Source of the DNA: Natronobiforma cellulositropha
GTDB taxonomy: Archaea; Halobacteriota; Halobacteria; Halobacteriales; Natrialbaceae
Direction of reading: 5' to 3'
Length of the DNA: 64,000 bases
Assembly (NCBI RefSeq): GCF_025629245.1
Contig: NZ_JANZXN010000030.1
Location: 1-64,000, forward strand
Part shown: one piece after another, positions 50,970 to 61,418 of the stretch
Numbering within the stretch: position 1 is the first letter of the stretch
How the letters are laid out: each line of letters opens with the position of its first letter
Translations under genes and position numbers: made by a program
Notes under the pieces: generated by a model
Seen by the model: only the letters and a program-made list of their open reading frames with translations
Databases searched by the model: none
What the model was told of the DNA's origin: nothing

Positions 50970-51229
50970 GGTCGTGTTTAGTTTGGTAATGGGCCTGATT
51001 CGCCAGTGGAGAAAAACCATAAAGCCCCGCTGCCATCGAGGGCTGCGACTCGCTACGATCCTCGGACTTCGTCCTGCGGTTCTTGCGTCGTGGTTGGAGA
51101 GACCGTAGGTCTCTCCTCATCACGAAACGGCGCACCGTTTCGAACGATCTCGCTCCTCGATGGCGGCGCCCCTTTTAATCCCACCCGGTTGCGGTTGTCT
51201 GGTCAGTTTTCGCCTAACTAAACACCACC
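50970..51229. mobile_element. Structured MITE-like element, copy B, with 8-bp target duplication
   Basis: This 260-bp element has 16-bp ends: GGTCGTGTTTAGTTTG at 50970-50985 and, read from the other end, GGTGGTGTTTAGTTAG (51229-51214), 14 of 16 identical. It is flanked by perfect direct repeats GTACCACA at 50962-50969 and 51230-51237. Inside, GCCATCGAG (51032-51040) pairs with CTCGATGGC (51156-51164) around hairpins at 51064-51074, 51096-51116 (9-bp stem, GTA loop) and 51123-51142. The right 60 bases match copy A. It carries no protein gene. It appears to have been moved by a transposase in trans. Beyond 51237 the sequence to 51399 holds only the CRISPR-like repeat and the asd promoter region. 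Confidence 0.78.
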
Positions 51230-51299
51230 GTACCACAAATGTGAGTCTATGACCGACAACGCACCTATTATTCTTGGGCATGATCGAAGACAACTCCGG

Positions 51300-51336
51300 G
51301 TTGCAACGCACCGAAAACCCAGAACGGGATTGAAAC
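51300..51336 (+). repeat. Solitary CRISPR-type repeat unit
   Basis: A 37-base sequence begins GTTGCAACGCACC and ends ACGGGATTGAAAC. These are the 5' and 3' signatures of a well-known CRISPR repeat class (GTTGCAAC...GGGATTGAAAC, 37 nt), and ACCC/CGGG can pair in the middle. Only one convincing copy exists here, so it is not an array. A weak match of the same length at 51370-51406 would leave a 33-base gap but includes the asd start codon. Confidence 0.55.
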
Positions 51337-51399
51337 CACATCGACCGTCAGGCGTTCACGTCCGCAACCGTCAAACCACCCGATACCCTCACAACGGGT

Positions 51400-52047
51400 A
51401 TGAAAGTCGCCCCTGGGGCGTGGCGCTACGCCCTGCCCGCGCTGCTGGCCGCACCGTTCGCGTTCATCTTCTCGACGGCGGTGAGCGTGCTCACACTCCT
51501 CGCGGGGCTCTCGGTCTTAGCGTTCTTTCGCGACCCGGAGCGGACGCCACCGCCGACGGGTGTCGTCTCGGCCGCCGATGGCTCCGTCTCCGTGGTCCGC
51601 GAGGAGGGCGAGCGCGTCCGCCTCGGCGTCTTCATGAACGTCTGGCACGTCCACGTGATCCGCGCGCCGCGGGCGGGCGTCGTCCGCGAGGTCGAACACA
51701 CCCCTGGTGCGCACAAACCGGCGTTCTCGAAGGATTCCGACCGCAACGAGCGCGTCCGGGTCCGCCTCGAGTGTCGGGCCACAGCCTCAGGTGAAGAACC
51801 AGAAAGCGACGACGAAGAGTGGGAGGTGACGTTCATCGCGGGCGCGTTCGCCCGGCGCATCCACCCCTACGTCGAGCCCGGTGACGAACTCGAGCGCGGC
51901 GAACGGATCGGGCACATCGCCTTCGGCAGCCGTGTCGACGTGACCTTCCCGCCGTCGGTCGAACGCGAGCAGCTCGCCGTCGCGAAGGGGGAGAAGACGA
52001 CCGCCGGGGAGACGGTGATCCTCGAGTCGGAGCCGCTCGAGGCGTAG
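51400..52047 (+). CDS. asd: Phosphatidylserine/archaetidylserine decarboxylase
   Basis: The 215-residue protein has an N-terminal membrane region (ALPALLAAPFAFIFSTAVSV and VLTLLAGLSVLAFFRDPERT). The decarboxylase core has FMNVWHVHVIRAPRAGVV and the self-cleavage site in IAFGSRVDVTFP, where the Ser becomes the pyruvoyl group. It converts archaetidylserine to archaetidylethanolamine in the membrane. The short archaeal form lacks the long N-terminal region of bacterial enzymes. It has a central acidic insert (SGEEPESDDEEWE). It is a core gene at the edge of the accessory island. Confidence 0.93.
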   Translation: MKVAPGAWRYALPALLAAPFAFIFSTAVSVLTLLAGLSVLAFFRDPERTPPPTGVVSAADGSVSVVREEGERVRLGVFMNVWHVHVIRAPRAGVVREVEHTPGAHKPAFSKDSDRNERVRVRLECRATASGEEPESDDEEWEVTFIAGAFARRIHPYVEPGDELERGERIGHIAFGSRVDVTFPPSVEREQLAVAKGEKTTAGETVILESEPLEA

Positions 52048-52089
52048 GCCGCCGGGGTCAGCCCGCTCGAGTCGTCGAGGGTCGGACAC

Positions 52090-52719
52090 TCACTCGAGGT
52101 CGACGACGACCTCGTTTCGCTGGAGGAACGGCGGGGTGAACGGGTCGCTGTAGCGCAGCAGATAGGGGTCCCCGGTGGGATCGACGCCGACGGTCTCGAG
52201 CGCCGAGCGCAGGTGGGCTTCGGCGCGGTCGGTGCGGTCGGGGGTACCGTACCAGGAGAAGCCGTAGGCGGCGACCGTCCGGGGTGCTTCGACGACGAGG
52301 TCGATGCGGTCGTCGGTCGGCTCCGGGGTGTGTTCGGGTGAGAGTCTGGCTGGCAGGTAGAACGCCATCGTCACCTCGTCTTCGGCGTCGGTGGTGCGAA
52401 CGGGACCCGTCATCGGCAGTTCGAGGCGCTCGCGGTGGACTCTGACGGGGGCGGTCATCGGGAGGTCGCGGTTGCGTTCGTTCGCGCCGGTGAGGTACGC
52501 GTAGAGGCGTTCGAACGCCGCCTCGGGTTCGTCGGCGGTCGTCTCGGCGACGACCAGCGCCGGGTAGCGTCTGATCTCGACGCCGTCGGCGGTGCGAAGC
52601 GTCGTGTAGTCGATCGTCGGCGTGGTCGTTCTGGTGTAGAGTCCCCAGCCGATCCAGGCGGCAGTGAGACCGGCGAGTGTACCCAGCGCGCGCGTCGGCG
52701 TCAGGCGGAGGCGGACCAT
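52090..52719 (-). CDS. SOUL family heme-binding-like protein
   Basis: The 209-residue protein has a possible N-terminal helix (ALGTLAGLTAAWIGWGLYT), then the SOUL domain: RTADGVEIRRYPALVVAETT, FERLYAYLTGANERNRDLPM and TAPVRV. Later come VTMAFYLPARLSPEHTPEPT and a C-terminal LLRYSDPFTPPFLQRNEVVV. SOUL proteins bind heme in some organisms; in archaea the role is unclear. It starts at the ATG at 52719. Its stop lies 42 bases beyond that of asd, convergent. Confidence 0.88.
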   Translation of the reverse strand: MVRLRLTPTRALGTLAGLTAAWIGWGLYTRTTTPTIDYTTLRTADGVEIRRYPALVVAETTADEPEAAFERLYAYLTGANERNRDLPMTAPVRVHRERLELPMTGPVRTTDAEDEVTMAFYLPARLSPEHTPEPTDDRIDLVVEAPRTVAAYGFSWYGTPDRTDRAEAHLRSALETVGVDPTGDPYLLRYSDPFTPPFLQRNEVVVDLE

Positions 52720-52832
52720 ACACGGGGGTTCGACCGCGAGCGCCAAAAGCCGGTGTCACCGGTGTGCGTGACTGTCACCACCGAAGGGACGACGGACTCG
52801 AGGGCCGGGGTTCCGACGGCCGCGTGGCGGAC

Positions 52833-55814
<2,982 letters not shown>

Positions 55815-55822
55815 CGCGGCGC

Positions 55823-56251
55823 TCACTCGGTGGCGACGAGTTCGTAGGCGTGTTCGCTCACCTCGTCTTCGGCGAAGACGAAGACGCGGCCGTCGACGAC
55901 CTCGAGGTCGGCCTCGACGCGTACGGAGTAGCCGGCCGTGGCGACGTGGACCCCGGGGAAGAGTTCCTCCTCGTCGTCCGGTTCGAGGATGACCCGTCCG
56001 ACGCCGGTCGACTCGAGGATGTCGTCGTGGGTGTTCCGGTCGTTGACGTAGGTCATGACGCCCTCGACGCCGTCGGGGTCGGTGACGAGGACGTGGACCT
56101 CCTTGCCGGGCGGCGTTCGGACCGACGCCTCGACCGGCTTCGGAATCCCGTTGTAGAACGTCTCCCGGCCGTCGAGGTAGCGGACGACGACGCCGCCGTC
56201 GACCAGTTCGACCGCCAGCGTACTGGGCGCGACGGTGCTTCGAGTGCTCAT
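55823..56251 (-). CDS. DUF5796 family protein
   Basis: The 142-residue protein starts at the ATG at 56251 and contains LAVELVDGGVVVRYLDGRET and FYNGIPKPVEASVRTPPGKE. It ends with VDGRVFVFAEDEVSEHAYEL. This is the haloarchaeal DUF5796 family of unknown function, often found beside the shikimate kinase gene. It is divergent from the archaeal shikimate kinase gene, with 120 bases between the starts. The sequence is strongly acidic and has no Cys or membrane segment. Confidence 0.83.
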   Translation of the reverse strand: MSTRSTVAPSTLAVELVDGGVVVRYLDGRETFYNGIPKPVEASVRTPPGKEVHVLVTDPDGVEGVMTYVNDRNTHDDILESTGVGRVILEPDDEEELFPGVHVATAGYSVRVEADLEVVDGRVFVFAEDEVSEHAYELVATE

Positions 56252-56371
56252 ACGTGGTACCTGCGTCCGCGACCGCAAAAAGCACCCGTTCTCAGCGCGC
56301 CGTCGGTGAACCCACCGTCGCAGCGGGACCGAACCGCCAGCCGTAAATACGCCGTCTGAGAGAGTCCCTGC

Positions 56372-57244
56372 ATGGACGGCCGTGCAATCGCCCCCGCCGC
56401 GGGAACGGTGCTCAACGCACTCGCAACCGGCAACGGCGCTGCGTTCGCGATCGACCTCGAGACGACGGCGACGGTCGAACTCACCGACGATGCGACTGTC
56501 ACCGGCGAGATTGCCGGCCAGCCCGACGCCGACGCCTCGCTCATCGAACGGGCCGCCGAACTGACGGTCGACCGCTACGCCGCCGACGCCGGTCTCGAGC
56601 GCAGCGGGGTCGGCGCACGCGTCCGCACCGAGAGCGAGGTCCCGATGGCCTCGGGACTGAAGAGTTCGAGTGCGGCCGCGAACGCGACGGTCCTCGCGAC
56701 GCTCGACGCTCTCGAGATCATCGACGCAGTCGACCGGATCGACGCCTGCCGGCTCGGCGTCGAGGCCGCCCGCGACGTGGGGGTGACCGTCACCGGCGCG
56801 TTCGACGACGCCAGCGCGAGTATGCTCGGCGGGGTGACCGTCACCGACAACGCGAACGATGCGCTGCTCGCACACGAGCGCGCGGAGTGGCACGCGCTGG
56901 TCTACACCCCGCCCGAACAGGCGTTCAGCGCCGACGCCGACGTGAGCGCGTGCGAACGGCTCACCTCGATGGCCGACCTCGTCTGCGAACTCGCCCTCGA
57001 GGGGCGCTACGGCGAGGCGATGACGGTCAACGGCTTCGCCTTCTGCAGCGCCCTCGGCTTCCCGACCGATCCGATGCTCGACGTGCTCCCGACGGTCGAG
57101 GGCGTCTCCCTCTCGGGCACCGGCTCGAGTTACGTCGCCATCGGTGACCGGGCGACGCTCGCGGACGTTCGCGAGCGGTGGGAGGGGCGGCCAGGGTCGA
57201 CACGGCTGCTGGAGACGCGAAACGACGGCACACAGACACAGTGA
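56372..57244 (+). CDS. aroK: Archaeal (GHMP-type) shikimate kinase
   Basis: The 290-residue protein belongs to the GHMP kinase superfamily, not the bacterial AroK fold. The ATP-binding GHMP loop is SEVPMASGLKSSSAAANATV (near residue 95). The N-terminus is MDGRAIAPAAGTVLNALATG. A C-terminal GHMP motif (VEGVSLSGTGSSYVAIGD) is also present. It phosphorylates shikimate in aromatic amino-acid synthesis. The chorismate mutase gene starts 6 bases after its stop, which confirms the pathway. Confidence 0.93.
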   Translation: MDGRAIAPAAGTVLNALATGNGAAFAIDLETTATVELTDDATVTGEIAGQPDADASLIERAAELTVDRYAADAGLERSGVGARVRTESEVPMASGLKSSSAAANATVLATLDALEIIDAVDRIDACRLGVEAARDVGVTVTGAFDDASASMLGGVTVTDNANDALLAHERAEWHALVYTPPEQAFSADADVSACERLTSMADLVCELALEGRYGEAMTVNGFAFCSALGFPTDPMLDVLPTVEGVSLSGTGSSYVAIGDRATLADVRERWEGRPGSTRLLETRNDGTQTQ

Positions 57245-57250
57245 TTTGGT

Positions 57251-57559
57251 ATGACTCGAGAGAATTTCGACGACGGAACTTCGGCGGCTGAATCGGACCT
57301 GAACGCGCTACGCGAAGAGATCGAAGAGATCGACCGCGACCTCGTGGAACTCATCGCACGGCGGACCTACGTGGCGGATACGATCGCCCAGGTGAAAGAA
57401 GAGGAGGGGTTGCCGACGACCGACGAGCAACAGGAAGAGCGAGTGATGGACCGGGCGGGGACGAACGCCGCGAAGTTCGACGTGGATTCGAACCTCGTGA
57501 AAGCGATCTTTCGGCTGCTGATCGAGCTGAACAAGGTTCACCAGCGCGAGAACCGGTAG
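57251..57559 (+). CDS. Chorismate mutase (AroQ class)
   Basis: The 102-residue all-helical enzyme converts chorismate to prephenate. It shows LNALREEIEEIDRDLVELIA followed by the Arg-rich RRTYVADTIAQVKEEEGLP, with the Arg and Lys that bind chorismate. Further helix residues lie in QEERVMDRAGTNAAKFDVDS and LVKAIFRLLIELNKVHQREN. It follows the shikimate kinase gene after 6 bases and is probably co-transcribed. It lacks a fused prephenate dehydratase or dehydrogenase domain. Confidence 0.93.
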   Translation: MTRENFDDGTSAAESDLNALREEIEEIDRDLVELIARRTYVADTIAQVKEEEGLPTTDEQQEERVMDRAGTNAAKFDVDSNLVKAIFRLLIELNKVHQRENR

Positions 57560-57578
57560 CAACCCACACTAGGTGGTA

Positions 57579-57971
57579 CTAATACGTCCGAATTTCGAGA
57601 CCATCGATGCGCTCGAAATGTTTGGTGTTTCTCGTAACGATCGGTTCGTCGTTTAACAGGCCGGTTGCGGCAATAATACAGTCCTCTCGCTCGATTCGTT
57701 TGCCGTCGTTAATGAGTTCACCGGACAGTTTACCCGCCCTTCGCATCACGGCCCTGTCCGCACTCACAACGTGTTTTGTATCTAGTATCTCGAGGATGCG
57801 TTTTCGTTTCGATTCTGGCATCTGTGACCGTGCAACACCCTCGTAGAGTTCGAGGACCGTAACGGCAGACACTTTCTGTGGTCGTGACTCTTTCTCGATA
57901 ATGTCGAGAAGCCGTTCTGCGTTTTCGTCGCCACGTAATAGGTCAATGATGAACGACGTGTCCTGAATCAT
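57579..57971 (-). CDS. vapC: PIN-domain toxin VapC
   Basis: The 130-residue PIN-domain ribonuclease begins MIQDTSFIIDLLRGDENAER with the first Asp of the metal site. It has Glu in VTVLELYEGVARSQ and Asp in REDCIIAATGLLNDEPIVTR, then the last Asp/Asn region in TRNTKHF. VapC toxins cut tRNA or rRNA. It overlaps its antitoxin gene by 4 bases (ATGA). It is AT-richer than the core genes beside it, and lies next to the chorismate mutase gene, convergent. Confidence 0.92.
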   Translation of the reverse strand: MIQDTSFIIDLLRGDENAERLLDIIEKESRPQKVSAVTVLELYEGVARSQMPESKRKRILEILDTKHVVSADRAVMRRAGKLSGELINDGKRIEREDCIIAATGLLNDEPIVTRNTKHFERIDGLEIRTY

Positions 57972-58228
57972 TTCCGCGTTTCGGTGCCAACGGCTTCGTC
58001 TAACTCCGTTGCGAATCGGTCGCTTCGTTCTCCGGAGTAGGTTCGGCCCTCTTCGATAGCAGCTTCGAGATCTCTCGCCTCGTCTTCAGAGAGAATTCCC
58101 ACAATTTCGTTCCACGACCGCTCTCCTGCGAGGCGCTTGACGGTTTCACTGAAACTCTCCCCTTCCTTTTTCCGGGCTTTCAGCCGTTCGTAGGCTTCCT
58201 CGTCGAGTGAAATCGTTTTGGTCGCCAT
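57968..58228 (-). CDS. vapB: Antitoxin VapB (DUF217-like)
   Basis: The 86-residue antitoxin has a short N-terminal DNA-binding start (MATKTISLDEEAYERLKARK) and a SFSETVKRLAGERSWNEIVG segment. A charged C-terminal tail would wrap the toxin (DEARDLEAAIEEGRTYSGER). It matches archaeal VapB proteins of the DUF217 kind. It precedes vapC with a 4-base overlap. It starts at the ATG at 58228. Confidence 0.9.
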   Translation of the reverse strand: MATKTISLDEEAYERLKARKKEGESFSETVKRLAGERSWNEIVGILSEDEARDLEAAIEEGRTYSGERSDRFATELDEAVGTETRK

Positions 58229-58239
58229 CGTAATACACA

Positions 58240-58263
58240 GTACTACATGTACGCTTAAATATA
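58240..58263 (-). promoter_or_regulatory. Promoter/operator region of vapBC
   Basis: Read on the minus strand, TATATTTAAG (58263-58254) is a strong TATA-like box about 30 bases before the vapB ATG. GTAC-TACAT-GTAC (58240-58252) lies between it and the start codon and may be the VapB operator. Confidence 0.55.
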
Positions 58264-58483
58264 CTGGTGGTGCTGCCGTTTTACCCGGCGAGGGGAGTAG
58301 TAGTAAGATGATAGATCCGGCATTTGCGTACACGCTGAGTAGACGGAATCTGTAACAGTAGCCTGAAACCTGAAACGAGGTTTCACAACGACGTGACAGT
58401 GAGAGATCGAAGGTCTCCGACGAACTCGAGACCATCTCGAGTGCTAGAGCCGCATTCGACCGATCATCGAAATAAACTCGCCA

Positions 58484-58512
58484 AATAAATTATAAGAACC
58501 TCCACGGAGGTT
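58484..58512 (+). promoter_or_regulatory. Promoter and inverted repeat before the large histidine kinase
   Basis: AATAAATTATAAG (58484-58496) is a clear TATA-like run. It is followed at once by AACCTCC-AC-GGAGGTT (58497-58512), a perfect 7-bp inverted repeat that could be an operator. The rest of 58264-58483 shows no gene. This promoter places the transcript start near 58516, just before the ATG at 58540. Confidence 0.55.
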
Positions 58513-58539
58513 AACTTCGTTCAGCACGCATGCAGCACA

Positions 58540-58617
58540 ATGAGCGAATGGAGGGGAGTTTCTAACGTACCGTTCGAGGGCGGCGAGAACGATATGCCGG
58601 CGCCCCAACGGTAGCAG
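58540..58617 (+). other. Severed N-terminal extension of the histidine kinase gene (in-frame TAG)
   Basis: From the ATG at 58540 the same frame reads MSEWRGVSNVPFEGG and then PAPQR, followed by TAG (58612-58614) and QMLVNNVGDGIYQLD. A Tyr or similar codon is expected before QMLV in PAS proteins. The TAG thus looks like a nonsense mutation (or a read-through site) that removes 24 residues. Confidence 0.5.
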
Positions 58618-61248
58618 ATGCTCGTGAATAACGTCGGTGATGGGATCTACCAGCTCGACGCAAGGGGCCGGTTCGTCGCCGTCAACGACGTCATTGTCGA
58701 AATGACGGGCTACTCCCGAGACGACCTTCTCGGCGAGCACGTTTCGGTCGTCGTCGAAGCCGCTGACGTAAAACCCTTCGAACGAGAGATCCGTGCACGA
58801 CTCGAGACTGGTGACGACCCTCACACCACGTTCGACCTGGCGATCGAGACGGCCGATGGTGACCGCATCCCCTGCGAGCTCCGGTTCACCGTCCTCGTGA
58901 ACGATGGGGAGTTCGCGGGGACTGCTGGCGTTGCTCGACTGAGTCGTGAGTACGACCGCTCGAGCGACCACCTCCCATCGATCTGGGAGACCTACGAGTC
59001 GATCTCCTCTGTCATCGATGAAGCAGATGTCGGCGTGTTCGTTCTCGATGATGCGTTCGAGGTCGTGTGGATCGACGAAACCACCGAAGAGTACTTCGGC
59101 ATCGATCGGAGCGACGTCGTCGGTCGGGACAAGCGGACACTCATTCAGGAGACGATCCGTAACCGGTTGTCCGATCCCGACTCGTTCACAGAGACGGTCT
59201 TCGCGACCTACGACGACAATTCCTACGTCGAACAGTTCGAGTGTCAGATCACACCCGGTCCCGGCCGTGAGGGACGCTGGCTCGAGCACCGGAGCACACC
59301 GATCGAGTCCGGGCGGTACGCCGGTGGGCGCGTCGAACTGTATTACGATATCACCGACCGGAAAGAAGCAGAGCGTGCGAGAGAAGAGAGCGAGCGGCGG
59401 TTCCAGACGCTAGTCGGTGCCGTCGAAGAGTATGCGATCTTTATGCTCGATTCGGAGGGACACGTCGTGAGCTGGAACGACGGGGCCGAACGGATCAAAG
59501 GCTACGATGCAGCCGACATCCTCGGAGAGCACGTTTCGATCTTCTACACCGACGAGGATCGCGCTGATGGGGTTCCGGACCGGAATCTCACAACTGCGCG
59601 AGAGGAAGGTTCTCACGAGGAAGAGGGCTGGCGCGTCCGCGCAGACGGGTCGCAGTTCTGGGCAGATGTGACAGTGACGGCCATCTACGATGGGGACGAG
59701 CTACAGGGCTACGCGAAGGTCTCTCGTGACTTAACCGAACGCAGAGAACGCGAGCAGCGATCGAGACACGAACACGCCCTCACCGAGCAAATTCTGGAGA
59801 CGAGTCCCATCGGTATCGCCGTCGTGAACCGAGACGGGTCGACCGCCCGGGCAAACGAACGGATGGCGCAACTGCTCGATCTACCGACGGACGGCTCGTC
59901 CACCATCGCACAACGGGAGACGTACGGCGCGAACGGCGATATGCTCCCGCTCGAGGAGCGACCCGTCTCTCGCGTGTTCGAAACAGGAGCGCCCGTAGTC
60001 GATCAGAAAATATACATCGAACGACAGGGCGGACAACGGCGGTGGCTCTCGATAAACGCCCGGCCCATCACCGACGACCAGGGTGAAACCGAACAGGTCG
60101 TCGAGACCGCGGCTGACGTAACCGGTTTGAAAGCGCTCGCAGAACGGCGCAAACGTGACCTCGAAGAACGCGAGAAGGAGCTTGCCGCCGTTCAACTCGC
60201 GATAAATATGTTCGAAACCGACGATGAACCGGTCGAGCAACTCGCTCAGGAATTCGTCTCCGTGCTCCCGCAATTCTTTCAGTATCCCGAGCAAACTGCG
60301 GCTCGCATCTCGATTGGCGAAACCGAACAGGCCACCGAGGAATACGACGTTCGCCACCGTCGAATTACCGCTCGGACGACTACTGTCAGAGGGACCCCGA
60401 TAACGATCGAGGCCGCCTTTCAGGACCCCGCAGACGGTCTGGAAGAGGGTGCGAAAGCTTTTCTCGACGAAGAACAGGAGCTAATCGACACGGTCGTAAC
60501 ACTGTTGAAGCTCCACTTCGACCGGCGCGAGTACATCGACGATCTACAGGCGTCGAACGAGCGCCTCGAACAGTTCGCCTACGCCGCCAGCCACGACCTG
60601 CAGGAACCGCTCAGGATGGTCTCCAGTTATTTACAGCTCATCGAAGGTCGGTACATCCACGAACTCGACGAAGACGCCGAAGAATTCCTGACGTACGCGA
60701 TCGACGGCGCCGAGCGCATGCGCGAGATGATCGATGGACTGCTCAAGTACTCCCGCGTAGAAAGCCGAGGCGACCCGTTCGAACGGGTCGATCTCGACGC
60801 AGTGCTGGAGGATGTCCTCGATGATCTTCGTCTCTCGATCGAGGGACGAGACACAGAAATTATTCGTGAACCACTGCCAACCGTGGAGGGAGACAGGAGC
60901 CAGCTCCGTCAGGTGTTCCAGAACGTACTCGACAATGCGATCGAGTACAGCGGTGATGATCCCCCGCGCATAACAGTCAGTGCCGAGCGCGCGGGAGAGG
61001 AGTGGGTGATTTCCGTCAGCGACGAGGGAATCGGCATCGACCCTGCCGACGCCGACCGTGTCTTCGACGTATTTCAACGACTCCACACCCACGACGAATA
61101 CGCCGGAACCGGCATCGGTCTCGCGCTCTGTCGGCGCATCGTCGAACGCCACGGCGGCGAGATCTGGGTCGAGTCTGAATCGAGCGGGGGTGCAACGTTT
61201 TCGTTCACTCTCTCAGCCGTACGTGAGGACGACACACGATCTTCGTGA
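58618..61248 (+). CDS. Multi-PAS sensor histidine kinase
   Basis: The 876-residue protein has four PAS-like units, from about residues 1, 125, 265 and 390 (GDGIYQLDARGRFVAVND, DVGVFVLDDAFEVVWIDE, AIFMLDSEGHVVSWNDG, PIGIAVVNRDGSTARANE). A region of about 100 residues follows, then HisKA with the H-box FAYAASHDLQEPLRMVSSYL (His659). The HATPase motifs are NVLDNAIEYSG, SDEGIGIDP and GTGIGLALC. No membrane segment is seen. The start at 58618 begins abruptly within the first PAS strand, so the real N-terminus may lie at 58540 beyond an in-frame TAG. No response regulator is adjacent. Confidence 0.85.
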   Translation: MLVNNVGDGIYQLDARGRFVAVNDVIVEMTGYSRDDLLGEHVSVVVEAADVKPFEREIRARLETGDDPHTTFDLAIETADGDRIPCELRFTVLVNDGEFAGTAGVARLSREYDRSSDHLPSIWETYESISSVIDEADVGVFVLDDAFEVVWIDETTEEYFGIDRSDVVGRDKRTLIQETIRNRLSDPDSFTETVFATYDDNSYVEQFECQITPGPGREGRWLEHRSTPIESGRYAGGRVELYYDITDRKEAERAREESERRFQTLVGAVEEYAIFMLDSEGHVVSWNDGAERIKGYDAADILGEHVSIFYTDEDRADGVPDRNLTTAREEGSHEEEGWRVRADGSQFWADVTVTAIYDGDELQGYAKVSRDLTERREREQRSRHEHALTEQILETSPIGIAVVNRDGSTARANERMAQLLDLPTDGSSTIAQRETYGANGDMLPLEERPVSRVFETGAPVVDQKIYIERQGGQRRWLSINARPITDDQGETEQVVETAADVTGLKALAERRKRDLEEREKELAAVQLAINMFETDDEPVEQLAQEFVSVLPQFFQYPEQTAARISIGETEQATEEYDVRHRRITARTTTVRGTPITIEAAFQDPADGLEEGAKAFLDEEQELIDTVVTLLKLHFDRREYIDDLQASNERLEQFAYAASHDLQEPLRMVSSYLQLIEGRYIHELDEDAEEFLTYAIDGAERMREMIDGLLKYSRVESRGDPFERVDLDAVLEDVLDDLRLSIEGRDTEIIREPLPTVEGDRSQLRQVFQNVLDNAIEYSGDDPPRITVSAERAGEEWVISVSDEGIGIDPADADRVFDVFQRLHTHDEYAGTGIGLALCRRIVERHGGEIWVESESSGGATFSFTLSAVREDDTRSS

Positions 61249-61418
61249 CTGTTCCGGCGGTCCCGACGAAGCCGAACGGGTCAACTGGTTTCGTCAGCGA
61301 GGCGTTTGCGCGGCGGTACTCACACTCGAGTGCCCGAGAGGAACAGTAATTACGTGTGCAGTCGAACGTCCTGACGAAAAGCCATGTTCTCGAGGACAGC
61401 ATCGGAGGAACCCGGGCG

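Noticed and set aside
51370-51406. A second, degenerate CRISPR repeat 33 bases after the first
   Set aside because: Only about 21 of 37 positions agree, and it covers the asd start codon; chance similarity is likely, so no array was called.
58612-58614. Pyrrolysine read-through of the TAG before the PAS kinase
   Set aside because: Nothing in the window suggests pyrrolysine use and haloarchaea generally lack it; a nonsense mutation or a downstream start is simpler.
58444-59289. A 281-codon minus-strand frame at the start of the histidine kinase
   Set aside because: It is antisense to clear PAS-domain sequence and has no recognisable features.
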